From NCBI GenBank assembly GCA_963830725.1, contig CAWHNO010000013.1, positions 248,001-312,000 of the forward strand: a stretch of DNA of 64,000 bases, read 5' to 3'. This DNA comes from DASSUW01 sp963830725 (lineage in GTDB: Bacteria; Actinomycetota; Thermoleophilia; Solirubrobacterales; Solirubrobacteraceae). The position numbers and the translations under genes are program-made. Below the pieces are notes generated by a model, which saw only the letters and a list, made by a program, of their open reading frames with translations, was not told the DNA's origin and ran no database searches. Below, one piece after another: positions 31,793 to 40,455 of this stretch (positions are counted from its first letter, which is position 1; each line of letters opens with the position of its first letter).

Positions 31793-31821
31793 AGTGTAGG
31801 AAGCCGCGCGGCGACTGTGAA
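31793..31821 (-). promoter_or_regulatory. Promoter of the DUF47-pit operon
   Basis: Read on the minus strand: TTCACA (31821-31816), a 17-nt spacer, TACACT (31798-31793). The spacing is ideal for the housekeeping sigma factor. The -10 ends 8 nt before the ATG, so the transcript should have almost no leader. Confidence 0.75.
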
Positions 31822-31843
31822 GGAGTTGTTACCGAGTTGTTGA

Positions 31844-32728
31844 CTAGACCGCCGTGCGGTGCGGAGGCAGCATGGCGTGCAGCCGGTCGAGCTCCTCGGG
31901 CGCGATCCCGTAGCTGTGCTCGGGTGCCGGGAAGGCGCGCGTGCGCACCTCCTCGGCGTACGCCTCGACGCCGCGCATCATCTCGGCCTTCACGTCCGCG
32001 TAGCGCTTGACGAACTTCGGCTTGAAGCCGTCATGGATGCCGAGCAGGTCGTGCAGCACCAGGACCTGCCCGTCGGTGCTGCCGCCCGCGCCGATCCCGA
32101 TGATCGGGACCTCCATGTGCTCCATGATCGCGTCCGTCACGTCGGCCGGGATGGCCTCGAAGACGATCGCGAAGCAGCCCGCCTCCTGGAGCGCGAGCGC
32201 GTCCTCGAGCACCTGCCTCGCGCGCTCGGCCGTACGGCCCTGGGCGCGGTAGCCGCCGAGGGCGGTGGCGGTCTGCGGCGTGAGGCCGACGTGGCCCATC
32301 ACGGGCACTCCGGCGCGCACGATCGCCTTCGCGCGCTCGGCCATGGCGCCGCCGCCCTCGAGCTTGACGGCGTCGCAGCCCGCCTCCTTGACGAAACGGT
32401 GGGAGGTGCCGATCGCCTGCTCGTCCGACGCCTCGTAGGAGCCGAACGGCAGGTCGCCGATCAGCAGCGGGGTCTTGAGGCCGCGCCGCACGGCGGCGGC
32501 GAGCATCAGCAGCTCCTCGACGGTGACCGGGACGGTGTCCTGGTAGCCGAGCACATTGTTGGCGGCCGAGTCGCCGACCAGGACCACGTCGGCGCCGGCC
32601 TGCTCGACGACGACCGCGCTGGGGTGGTCGTAGGCGGTCACCATCACGATCGGCTCGCCGAGCGCGCGCATCTCGGCCAGCTTGGTGAGCGTGACGGGCT
32701 TGCGGTCGTGGCGGGGCGGGGACGACAT
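31844..32728 (-). CDS. panB: Ketopantoate hydroxymethyltransferase
   Basis: PanB makes ketopantoate from 2-ketoisovalerate and methylene-tetrahydrofolate, the first step to pantothenate and CoA. At 294 residues it is slightly longer than most. Signatures: MVTAYDHPSAVVVEQAGADVVLVGDS, DLPFGSYEAS, VKLEGG (metal/substrate loop), MGHVGLTPQTA and IGIGAGGSTDGQVLVLHDLLG. ATG 32728 has AGGAGG 7 nt upstream. It follows panC by 11 nt in the order DUF2520-panC-panB, a typical actinobacterial arrangement. Confidence 0.97.
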   Translation of the reverse strand: MSSPPRHDRKPVTLTKLAEMRALGEPIVMVTAYDHPSAVVVEQAGADVVLVGDSAANNVLGYQDTVPVTVEELLMLAAAVRRGLKTPLLIGDLPFGSYEASDEQAIGTSHRFVKEAGCDAVKLEGGGAMAERAKAIVRAGVPVMGHVGLTPQTATALGGYRAQGRTAERARQVLEDALALQEAGCFAIVFEAIPADVTDAIMEHMEVPIIGIGAGGSTDGQVLVLHDLLGIHDGFKPKFVKRYADVKAEMMRGVEAYAEEVRTRAFPAPEHSYGIAPEELDRLHAMLPPHRTAV

Positions 32729-32739
32729 CGTGGTTCCTC

Positions 32740-33600
32740 CTAGGTGGTCGGCGCCCGCTCGGGGGTCGCCGCCGTGTGGATGATGGTGTTGTCGATCAGT
32801 CGGGTGGCGCCGATGCGCGCCGCTACGGCCACCAGTACCCGGCCGTCGACGGTCGTGATCGGCTCGAAGCTGTCGGGGTCGACGAGCGCGAGGTAGTCGG
32901 GGTCTACCCCGTCCATGACGGCGCGGGCGGCGCGCGCGATCGCCGCGGCGTCGCGCTCGCCCGCCGCGACCGAGGTCTCGGCGGCTCGCAGGGCGCGCGA
33001 GAGGGCGAGCGCGCGGCGGCGCTCGTCGGGCGCGAGGCGGACATTGCGACTCGACAGCGCGAGGCCGTCGGGCTCGCGCACGGTCGGCAGGACGGCCAGC
33101 TCGACCGCCAGGTCGAGGTCGCGCACCATGCGGCGCAGCACGGCGACCTGCTGCGCGTCCTTCTGACCGAAGAACGCCACGTCGGGCGCCACCACGTTGA
33201 GCAGCTTGGTGACGACCGTGCAGACGCCGGCGAAGTGGTCGGGACCGCGCTCGGCGCCCTCGAGCACATCGGACAGCCGCTCGACGCGGACCGACGTGGA
33301 GAACCCCGGCGGGTAGACCTCCTCGACCGGCGGTGCGTAGAGGGCGTCGACGCCGAGCTCGGCGGCCTCTGCCGCGTCGCGCTCCTCGCTGCGCGGATAG
33401 GCCGCGAGGTCGGCCGCCTCCTCGAACTGGGCGGGGTTGACGAACAGCGAGACGATCACCTCGTCGCAGCGCTTGCGCGCCGCACGGATCAGCGAGTGGT
33501 GGCCGGCGTGGAAGGCGCCCATCGTCGCGACGAGCCCGATCGAGCCGGACGCCTGCCTGCGGTAGGCGCGCATCTCGGCGTTGGTGCGGATCGTCCTCAT
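32740..33600 (-). CDS. panC: Pantothenate synthetase
   Basis: PanC condenses pantoate and beta-alanine with ATP. 286 residues. The nucleotidyltransferase HIGH-like motif is in TMGAFHAGHHSLIRAA, with the FVNPAQFEEAADLAAYPRS loop, FFGQKDAQQVAVLRRMV and the GLALSSRN signature of the ATP site. ATG 33600 overlaps the upstream DUF2520 stop by 4 nt (ATGA), so translation is probably coupled. Confidence 0.97.
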   Translation of the reverse strand: MRTIRTNAEMRAYRRQASGSIGLVATMGAFHAGHHSLIRAARKRCDEVIVSLFVNPAQFEEAADLAAYPRSEERDAAEAAELGVDALYAPPVEEVYPPGFSTSVRVERLSDVLEGAERGPDHFAGVCTVVTKLLNVVAPDVAFFGQKDAQQVAVLRRMVRDLDLAVELAVLPTVREPDGLALSSRNVRLAPDERRRALALSRALRAAETSVAAGERDAAAIARAARAVMDGVDPDYLALVDPDSFEPITTVDGRVLVAVAARIGATRLIDNTIIHTAATPERAPTT

Positions 33601-34297
33601 GCCACGGCCGCCCGGGTAGCGTCCACCATCGCATCGAACAGCGGCAGCAGGTCAGGCGTCCGCTCGGCGACCGCAGCGCGCTGGCGGGCCACCGTGTCCT
33701 CGTCGCCGCGCGCTATCGGGCCGGTCAGCGCGTCCCCGGCGCCGCGCTCGGCCCAGTTCTCGACCGCCGCCCGGACGAGCGGCGCGAGCAGCACCCGCTC
33801 GACGCCCGCGGTCTCCGCCAGCCGCTCGGCCGCACCCTCGAGCGTGATGAGGAAGTTCGAGGCGATCGAGGCGGCCGCATGGTAGGCGGCGCGGTCCTCG
33901 CCGGCGACGCGCGTGGCGCGCATGCCGAGGGCGGCCGCGAGCGTCTCGGCGACGGCCAGCGCGCGCGGCGTGGAGCCGTCGACGGCGCAACCGGCGCCGG
34001 CCAGGACGTCGCGCGGCGCCCCGGCGGGCACGGTCATCAGCGGGTGCAGCGAGAACGCCTCGTGCGGGACGAGCACATCGAGCCCGGTCGCGCCCGAGCA
34101 GTGGCCGACGAGCGGCCCGGCCTCGATCGCGGCCGCCGCCGCGGCGATCTCGGAGTCCGGCACGCACAGGAGCACCGTCGTCGCGCCGCTGGCGTCCGCG
34201 CCACGCCCGAAGCGGACCCGCGGGCCCGTAAGGCTGCGGCGAGTGCGGTTCCGAGGCGGCCAGCCCCGACGATGGCGATGGAGTCCAGTTCCCTCAC
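33597..34297 (-). CDS. Rossmann-like DUF2520 protein of the pan operon (one frameshift)
   Basis: About 233 residues. The N-terminus is an NAD(P)-binding Rossmann strand (SIAIVGAGRLGTALAAALR), the middle LLCVPDSEIAAAA and GHCSGATGLDVL, and the C-terminal all-helical DUF2520 domain includes FSLHPLMTVPAG and AAYHAAASIASNFLITL. One base is missing near 34225 between the two frames. The GTG start (34297) is divergent from the uracil-DNA glycosylase gene. Its place ahead of panC-panB suggests a ketopantoate-reductase-like step (panE role), but the family function is not established; this is inference. Confidence 0.82.
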
Positions 34298-34365
34298 GGA
34301 GATACCGGCTTCTGACGTCGACCCTCAGGATAGTCCGCCGTGGAGGCGATTAGAGTCATTTCTCG

Positions 34366-35067
34366 ATGGGGACCGCAGCCGAGAGGCGCGACGAGCTGAA
34401 AGCCGTCTGGCACCAGGCGCAGGCCTGCACCAAGTGCCCGCAGCTCGCCTCCACGCGCCAGACCGTGGTGTTCGGATCGGGCAACGCCGACGCCGACCTG
34501 ATGTTCATCGGCGAGGCGCCGGGAGCCAACGAGGACCGCCAGGGCCTGCCGTTCGTCGGCCAGGCCGGCCGCCTGCTCGACACGCTGCTCGAGGAGATCG
34601 GGTTGACGCGCGCGGACGTGTTCGTTGCCAACGTGCTCAAGTGCCGGCCTCCCGGCAACCGCGACCCGCTGCCGCAGGAGATCGACGCCTGTCAGGACTA
34701 TCTGTTCCGGCAGCTCGAGCTGATCGAGCCGCGGGTGGTGTGCACGCTCGGCAACTTCTCAGCGAAGCTGCTGCGAGGCGATCCCGCGACCGGGATCACG
34801 CGGCTGCACGGCCGCGACGAGATCCGGCGGATCGGGCCGCGGCGGGTGCGGCTGTACCCCATCTACCACCCGGCGGCCGCGCTCTACACGCCGAAGATGC
34901 TCGAGACGCTGCGGGCCGACTTCGCGCGGCTCCCGGAGCTGCTGGCGCTCGAGCCGCCCGAGCAGCCACCGCAGGAAGAGCCGAAGCTCGTGGTGCCGGA
35001 GCCGGAAGTGATGGTCGAGCCGGAGGTCGAGCGGGAGCCGGAGCCGGCTCAGCTCGGCCTCTTCTGA
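34366..35067 (+). CDS. Family 4 uracil-DNA glycosylase with C-terminal clamp-type motif
   Basis: A 233-residue iron-sulphur uracil-DNA glycosylase (UDGa type) that excises uracil from DNA. The four cluster cysteines are visible at about 21, 24, 93 and 109 (CTKC, LKCRPPGNRD, DACQ). Motif A is GEAPGANEDRQG and motif B is IYHPAAAL. After the catalytic domain (about residue 190) comes an acidic, proline/valine-rich linker (PEPEVMVEPEVEREPEP) ending in QLGLF as the last five residues, which fits the bacterial sliding-clamp binding consensus QLxLF. It overlaps the convergent GNAT gene by 19 nt. TAGAGT lies 9 nt before the ATG (leaderless type). Confidence 0.93.
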   Translation: MGTAAERRDELKAVWHQAQACTKCPQLASTRQTVVFGSGNADADLMFIGEAPGANEDRQGLPFVGQAGRLLDTLLEEIGLTRADVFVANVLKCRPPGNRDPLPQEIDACQDYLFRQLELIEPRVVCTLGNFSAKLLRGDPATGITRLHGRDEIRRIGPRRVRLYPIYHPAAALYTPKMLETLRADFARLPELLALEPPEQPPQEEPKLVVPEPEVMVEPEVEREPEPAQLGLF

Positions 35068-35654
35068 GCCGCACGCTCGTCGGTGGTGATCGCGTAGCGC
35101 TCGTGGTCGCGCCACTGGCCGCCGATCAGCAGGTAGCGCGGGGAGAAGCCCTCGAGCCGGAAGCCCGCGCCGCGGGCGAGCGCGATCGACGGCTGGTTGT
35201 CCGGCTGGATGTTGGCCTCGAGACGGTGCAGGGCGAGCGGGCCGAAGGCGTGGTCGAGTACCTGCTCCATCGCCTCGCGCATCAGTCCGCGGCCGGCATA
35301 CCGCTGGTGCGCGTAGTAGCCGAGGTAGGCGGACTGGAAGGCGCCGCGGACGATCTGGGAGATCGTGAAGACGCCGGCGATCGCGCGCTCCTCCTCGGTC
35401 AGGCAGGCGACCAGGCAGGCGAAGTCGTCGCGCCGCGAGCGCGCGTAGAGGTCGTCGAACTGGTCCGAGCGCTCGGGCGGATAGGTCCACGGCCGGTGCA
35501 GCTCGCGGCTCTCGCGGGCGAGCGCGAGGAACGCCTCGCGGTCACTCCGCTCGAGCACCCGCAACGTCACGCGCGCGCCCGCGGGCGGCGTCCCGGGATC
35601 GACCTCCCAGGGGCGCCGGGTGGCGGCCGCGGACGGCGGACGGCGGCGGAGCAT
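35049..35654 (-). CDS. GNAT acetyltransferase, RimJ/RimL type
   Basis: A 201-residue GNAT N-acetyltransferase. Core strands: VTLRVLERSDREAFLALARES, AGVFTISQIVRGAFQSAYLGYYAHQRYAGRGLMREAM (the acetyl-CoA pyrophosphate loop, motif A) and HRLEANIQPDNQPSIALARGAGF (motif B). This is the RimJ/RimL-like group that acetylates N-terminal amines of ribosomal proteins or small amines. ATG 35654 was taken, 35 nt from the divergent glycosyltransferase start. Convergent overlap with the glycosylase gene. The substrate is unknown. Confidence 0.9.
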   Translation of the reverse strand: MLRRRPPSAAATRRPWEVDPGTPPAGARVTLRVLERSDREAFLALARESRELHRPWTYPPERSDQFDDLYARSRRDDFACLVACLTEEERAIAGVFTISQIVRGAFQSAYLGYYAHQRYAGRGLMREAMEQVLDHAFGPLALHRLEANIQPDNQPSIALARGAGFRLEGFSPRYLLIGGQWRDHERYAITTDERAAQKRPS

Positions 35655-35689
35655 CGGGCGTCTCACACGAGAAATCAAAGCGCACCGCC

Positions 35690-36736
35690 ATGATGACGGA
35701 ACGGTCGCGGCGGCCGGTCGCCATCGACGCGCGTGCGGCGGCGCGGCCGGAGCTCGGCGGCGTCGAGCGCTGGACGCGTGAGCTGGCGGCGCGCCTGCCG
35801 GTACTGCGGCCGGGCGGCTACGTGGTGCTCCGGCCCCGCCCGGCGCTCGCCCACCGGGCCGGCCATGCGTGGGAGCAGACCGTGCTGCCGATCCGTGCCG
35901 CGCGACTCGGCGCTCGCGCGCTGCTGTGCCCCGCCAACCTGGCTCCGCTCGCCTATCCGCGGTCGGTCGTCGTCGTCCACGACGCGGCGGCGTTGCGGCA
36001 TCCCGGCTGGTACTCCAGGACCTACGTCGCCTGGCAGCGGCTCGTACTGCCGGTCGTCGCGCGCAGGGCGCGCCGGCTTGTGACCGTCTCCGAGTTCGCC
36101 CGCGGCGAGCTGGTGGAGCTGCTGGGAGTGGACGCCGTCGTGATCCCGGGCGGCGTCGACGAGCGGTTCGAGCCCGGCGCCGATCCCGAGCCCGCACGCC
36201 ACGCGCTCGGGCTCGCCCGCCCCTACGTGCTCTGCGTCGCCTCGCACACCGCGCGCAAGAACCTCGCCGCGCTCGCCCCGGCGGCGCGCGCGCTGGCCGC
36301 AGACGGCGTCGAGGTCGTGGTCGCCGGCGGCCACCGGCCGCAGTTCGCGCGCGAGCAGGGGCTCGATGCCCTGCGCCTGCTCGGTCACGTCGCTGACGCG
36401 CTGCTCCCCGGCCTCTACGCCGGCGCGGAGGCCTTCGCGCTGCCGTCGCTCTACGAGGGCTTCGGCCTGCCCGTGCTGGAGGCCATGGCCTCGGGCACGC
36501 CCGTGGTGGCGTCCGCCACGACCGCGCTGCCGGAGACGTGCGGGGGAGCGGCGAAGCTCGTGGAGCCCGACGGCGAGGCGTTCGCGGCGACGCTGACCGC
36601 GCTGCTGAGCGACTCCGGCGAGCGCGAGCGGCTGCGGGCCGCCGGCCTCGAGCGCGCCGCGGGTTTCTCGTGGGAGGCGACCGCCCGCGCGGTCGATGCG
36701 CTGCTCGGTACAGGTGGCCGGAAGTACGGCGCATAG
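35690..36736 (+). CDS. GT4 glycosyltransferase
   Basis: A 348-residue family 4 glycosyltransferase with GT-B fold. N-terminal half: VAIDARAAARPELGGVERWTRELA (donor-independent start), VVVHDAAALRHPGWYSR, VVARRARRLVTVSEFARGEL. C-terminal donor site: YVLCVASHTARKNLAALAPA and the E-x7-E motif in LPSLYEGFGLPVLEAMASG. It is probably cytoplasmic and adds a hexose to a lipid-linked or capsular glycan. The last seven codons (TGGRKYGA region) lie inside palindrome copy B, so the native C-terminus was probably replaced or extended by the element. Confidence 0.9.
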   Translation: MMTERSRRPVAIDARAAARPELGGVERWTRELAARLPVLRPGGYVVLRPRPALAHRAGHAWEQTVLPIRAARLGARALLCPANLAPLAYPRSVVVVHDAAALRHPGWYSRTYVAWQRLVLPVVARRARRLVTVSEFARGELVELLGVDAVVIPGGVDERFEPGADPEPARHALGLARPYVLCVASHTARKNLAALAPAARALAADGVEVVVAGGHRPQFAREQGLDALRLLGHVADALLPGLYAGAEAFALPSLYEGFGLPVLEAMASGTPVVASATTALPETCGGAAKLVEPDGEAFAATLTALLSDSGERERLRAAGLERAAGFSWEATARAVDALLGTGGRKYGA

Positions 36737-36864
36737 CCCGGTCAAGTCCGGGTCGTGTCTGCCGGTGCATGGCATCCGCGAGCATGCTGGTGGCACGTGA
36801 CCGGATGCCGGGTGCCGGCAGACGCGGGCCGGACCCGCCGGAATGCGTCGTACTTCTGGCCGCG
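36713..36864. repeat. 150-bp nested palindrome, type II copy B
   Basis: Nearly identical to 27655-27803 but in inverted orientation. The outer arms GTGGCCGGAAGTACG and CGTACTTCTGGCCGCG pair, with mismatches compensated toward pairing. It spans the end of the GT4 gene and reaches 5 nt from the stop of the convergent secreted protein. As in copy A, it occupies a convergent intergenic site. Confidence 0.85.
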
Positions 36865-36869
36865 TGTAC

Positions 36870-37926
36870 CTAGCCCCGCAGCTTCCGGGACGTCCGCTGG
36901 AACGCCCGCAGCGCCGGCGCGCTGACCACGGTTCCGTCGCCGCGCAGCCGACGCAGGCCCGACCACGAGAACACGCTCAGGTCGGACTCGGCCGACAGCC
37001 ACGTGTACCAGTACACGCGCCCCACGTGCAGCTGCTTCCGGGCGCGCGCCAGCGCGGTGAGACCGATCGCGAGGCGGCGCGCCTGGCCGCGCTCGGTGGT
37101 GGCGATGCCGATCGGGTCGCGCACCTTGCCCTTGGCCGCCGGCCACGAGACCTCGGTCACCCACAGCGGCTTGCGGCGGTCGCCGAAGCGTCGCATGACC
37201 CGCCGGGTCGCGCGCAGGAAATCGGGCACGCGCGCGGGCCGCGCCGTGTAGGGGTGGATGGCGGCGGCGTCGAAGTGGGGCCGGCCGCCGGCGCGGTAGA
37301 CCTGCCGCAGGGCGGCCCAGCCGTTCGGGAGCCCGGCGAGAATCGCGCGCGCCTGCGGGTCGGCGGCCTTCAGCGCGCCGCGAGCCGCCTTGAGCAGCGC
37401 CACGTAACCCTCCGCGAAGGGCTGCGGCGACCAGAAGCCGGGCAGGTTCGGCTCGTTCCAGATCTGCCACGCGCGGATCGGCCGCGGCGCGATCTCCGGG
37501 TGCTCCGCCCACAGCGATCCCTGCGGGCCGTAGCGCCCGACGAGCGCCGTGAGGAAGTCCGCGTAGTCGGCCGGGTCGCGAGGCGGGGAGGCCATGTCGG
37601 CCGGGTCGGCGCGCGCCCAGGCGGGCGTGGAGAAGACGACCGGGAAGCACCGTGATGCCCTGACGGGCGGCCGCCAGCACCGGGTCGTCGTAGGCGCTGA
37701 AGTCGACCGCGCCGGGCAGCGGCTGGCCCTGCGCCCAGTAGAACGCCACGCGCGTGGTCGCGACGCCGGAACCGGCCATCCGCGCCCATTCGCCGGCGTA
37801 CTGGTCGGCGGCATCGATCACCGGGCCGTCGACGGCCACGCCGAGCCAGTCGCGTGGCACGGCCGCCGCGGCCGGGGCGGCGGCGGCGAGCGTCAGCAGG
37901 AGGGCGAGCGTGATCGTGCGCAGCAT
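36870..37926 (-). CDS. Secreted TIM-barrel glycosidase-like protein (one frameshift)
   Basis: About 351 residues with a signal peptide (LRTITLALLLTLAAAAPAAAA). The barrel resembles clan A glycosidases: VATTRVAFYWAQGQPLPG, IRAWQIWNEPNLPGFWSP, where WNEPN carries the general acid Glu, and KPLWVTEVSWPAA, where the second Glu fits the nucleophile. GH5- or GH39-like is the best description. One extra base near 37643 (before VVFSTPAW). Start ATG 37926. It lies among glycosyltransferases, so it may trim or modify the exported polysaccharide. A second protein of this kind lies at 59114-60043. Confidence 0.82.
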
Positions 37927-37989
37927 CGGAGGTCCCAACACAGGTCGTCGTGCTTCGGAGCGCGCCAACGCAATTAGGATTGCCGATCG

Positions 37990-39160
37990 ATGGCCCCCCG
38001 CGTCGCGCTCGTGCACGACTTCCTGCTCGACCTTCGCGGGGCGGAGCGCGTCTTCGCGGCCATCTGCGACGCCTGGCCCGAGGCCGACGTGTTCACCGCC
38101 GTCTACGACGAGCAGGGCACCGAGGGACGCTTCGCGGCGCGTTCGCCGCGCACCTCGTTCCTGCAGCGGGTGCGGCCCAGCGCACGCACCTTCCGTCCGC
38201 TGCTGCCGCTCTACCCGTACGCGATCGAGACGCTCGACCTGCGCGGCTACGACCTCGTGATCTCGTCCTCGAGCGCCTGGGCCCACGGAGTCCTGCCGGA
38301 TCCCGGGGCGGTGCACGTCTGCTACTGCCACAACCCGTTCCGGTACGCCTGGTCCGAGCGCGAGGCCACGCTGGCGGCCCGCAGCGCTCCGCTCCGCCTG
38401 CCGCTGCAGGTCGTGCTCTCGCGCTGGCGCCGGTGGGATTGGATCGCGGCCCAGCGGGTCGACCGGTACGTGGCGAACTCGCGGCTCACCGCCTCCCGCG
38501 TGCGCCGCTACTTCGGCCGCGAGGCCGACGTCCTGCACCCGCCGGTCGAGCTCGAGCGGTTCTGGCCGGGCGAGGTCGGCGACCACTACCTGGTGGTCGC
38601 GGAGCTGATGGCGCACAAGCGCATCGACGTCGCCATCGAGGCCTTCAACCGCCTGCGTCTGCCGCTCGTGGTGGTCGGCGACGGGCCGGAGGAGCGCCGG
38701 CTGCGGCGGCTCGCCGGGCCGACCGTGTCGCTCGCCGGGCGGCTGACCGACACCGAGGTGGCGGCGCTGCTGCGCAGCGCGCGGGCGCTCGTCGTGACCG
38801 CGGCCGAGGAGTTCGGGATCGCCGCTGTAGAGGCGCTGGCGTCCGGCCGGCCGGTGATCGCGCTGGGCTCGGGCGGCGTCCTGGAGAGCGTGCACGACGG
38901 CGAGACCGGCGCCTACTACCGCTTGAGCAATCCGGCCGCCCTGGCGGACGCGATTGCCGGCTTCGATCCGATGGAGATCGATCCGGCGGCCTGCGTGGCG
39001 GCGGCCCGCCGTTTCGGCACCGACCGCTTCCAGGCCGCGCTGCGCGGCGATCGTCGCCGATGCCGTGGCGGCCGAGTCGGCGGCCGAACGCGACCGGCCG
39101 GCGGTCGTGACGGGCCTGTTCGCGCGGCGGGCTGCGCGCCGCGCCGCCGTCCGCCGCTGA
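37990..39160 (+). CDS. GT4 glycosyltransferase (one frameshift)
   Basis: About 389 residues, GT-B fold. Visible: VALVHDFLLDLRGAERVFAA (N-terminal, acceptor side), VHVCYCHNPFRYAWS, VDRYVANSRLTASRVRRYFG, VVAELMAHKRIDVAIEAFNR, and the E-x7-E motif in TAAEEFGIAAVEALASGRPV. The CHNP/FRYAWS phrase is seen in WbaZ-like mannosyltransferases of surface polysaccharide pathways. One extra base near 39047 shifts the frame; the restored end is basic (ARRAARRAAVRR). TAGGAT lies 9 nt before the ATG, so a leaderless start is likely. Confidence 0.88.
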
Positions 39161-39541
39161 AGTGTGCGCTGCGTCACAGTTGAGGTCGAAATTGCTGCAA
39201 AATCGTGCCGTTTGCGCTTCACTTCTTCATTAGCGCCTAAAACCTGCGACCAGCGGGCAGAAAACCGCGTAACTTGCGGTGGCGCTATGGGTTCTCTGTA
39301 GTGCCCGTGCTCCGCGAGGGGTCATGGGAGCCTTGAACCGGGTCCGGGTCCTCGGCGTAGATCTGGTTTGAGTATCGCCTCGAAGGCGGCCGTCCGACCT
39401 CCCCCGGGCGGGCCGACCAGAACGGTGGCCGCAGGAAGCGGCGCCGAGCCGGTGTGGGCTCCGGCGAGATTTCACACGATTCGATGGTTGCGTCAGCAAC
39501 TGAATCGGGTATAATTCCTACTGCAAGAGTTGGTTTTTGAG
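39161..39541. other. Long AT-richer leader region of the sigma-factor gene
   Basis: About 380 nt with no convincing gene; the small minus-strand frames here have shadow-like composition. It is less GC-rich than its surroundings near 39175-39290 and 39465-39540. It holds the sigma-factor promoter and an overlapping dyad at its right end. Nothing else was recognised. Confidence 0.6.
39477..39515 (+). promoter_or_regulatory. Promoter and overlapping dyad of the sigma-factor gene
   Basis: TTGCGT (39488-39493), 16-nt spacer, TATAAT (39510-39515): the best consensus promoter of the window. An interrupted inverted repeat covers it: CGATTC (39477-39482) with GAATCG (39502-39507), and GTTGC (39487-39491) with GCAAC (39496-39500). 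A bound dimer would sit on the -35. Confidence 0.72.
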
Positions 39542-39639
39542 ATGCCTGCGACAAAGACGAAAGGGAAGACCAGACAACGAGCACGCTCACCGATATCCCG
39601 CGCCCCCGGATCGCGCCCGAGCACGAGGCGGATCCCACC

Positions 39640-40455
39640 ATGGACTCCCTCCAGCTGCTGCTGCGAGAGGCGGGTCGCTACCCGCTGCTGAAGCCGAGCG
39701 AGGAGATCGAGCTGGCCCAGCGGATCGAGAAGGGAGATCTCGCCGCCAAGGACCGCATGATCAACTCCAACCTGCGCCTGGTCGTCGCGAACGCGCGCCG
39801 CTACCAGGGCCAGGGCCTCGCGCTCGGCGACCTCATCCAGGAGGGCATGCTCGGCCTGATCCGAGCCGTGGAGAAGTTCGATTGGCGCAAGGGGTTCCGG
39901 TTCTCGACGTACGCGACGCTGTGGATCCGCCAGGCCATCCAGCGCGGACTGGAGAACACGAGCCGGACGATCCGGCTCCCTGTCCACGTGGCCCAGCGGT
40001 CCCGGAAGGTCGGGCGCATCGAGCGCGAGCTCACGACCAAGCTCGGTCACGAGCCCACCGACGAGGAGATCGCCGCCGTGGCGGACCTCCCGCTGGAGGA
40101 CGTGATCGAGATCCGCAAGGCGGACCGCGCGGTGGTCAGCCTCGACAAGCCGGTCGGCGACGAGGGCGACACGTCCTTCGGCGACCTGCTGGCGATCGAG
40201 ACGGCCCCCGTCGACGAGGAGGTCGGAGAGAAGCTGCGCTCGGAGACGCTCCTGAGCGCGATCGCCGAGCTCCCCGAGCAGGAGCGCAACGTGATCGAGA
40301 TGCGCTTCGGCGCCGGCGACCAGGAGCCTCAGACGCTCAGCCAGGCCGGCCGCAAGCTCGGCGTCTCGACCGAGCGCGCGCGTCAGATCGAGGAGCGGGC
40401 GCTGAAGCGCCTGAGCCAGCGCACTGACGTCATGGCGCTACGCGAGGCCGCGTAA
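39640..40455 (+). CDS. RpoD-like (group 1/2) RNA polymerase sigma factor
   Basis: A 271-residue sigma-70 protein with region 1.2 (LQLLLREAGRYPLLKPSEEI), region 2 (MINSNLRLVVANARRYQGQG; KGFRFSTYATLWIRQAIQRG, the -10 recognition helix), region 3 (RLPVHVAQRSRKVGRIEREL) and region 4.2 (LSQAGRKLGVSTERARQIEE, the -35 helix-turn-helix). No region 1.1. The frame extends without a start to TGA upstream; a second frame from ATG 39542 encodes PATKTKGKTRQ and would join through one indel near 39578 to TLTDIPRPRIAPEHEADPT, so the real start may be 39542. Its promoter matches the housekeeping consensus. It may be the principal sigma factor or a close paralogue. Confidence 0.92.
   Translation: MDSLQLLLREAGRYPLLKPSEEIELAQRIEKGDLAAKDRMINSNLRLVVANARRYQGQGLALGDLIQEGMLGLIRAVEKFDWRKGFRFSTYATLWIRQAIQRGLENTSRTIRLPVHVAQRSRKVGRIERELTTKLGHEPTDEEIAAVADLPLEDVIEIRKADRAVVSLDKPVGDEGDTSFGDLLAIETAPVDEEVGEKLRSETLLSAIAELPEQERNVIEMRFGAGDQEPQTLSQAGRKLGVSTERARQIEERALKRLSQRTDVMALREAA

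Noticed and set aside
39285..39641. 118-codon minus-strand frame upstream of the sigma factor, with a membrane-like start
   Set aside because: It overlaps the sigma promoter and start, has no ribosome site, and its composition is unlike real genes here.
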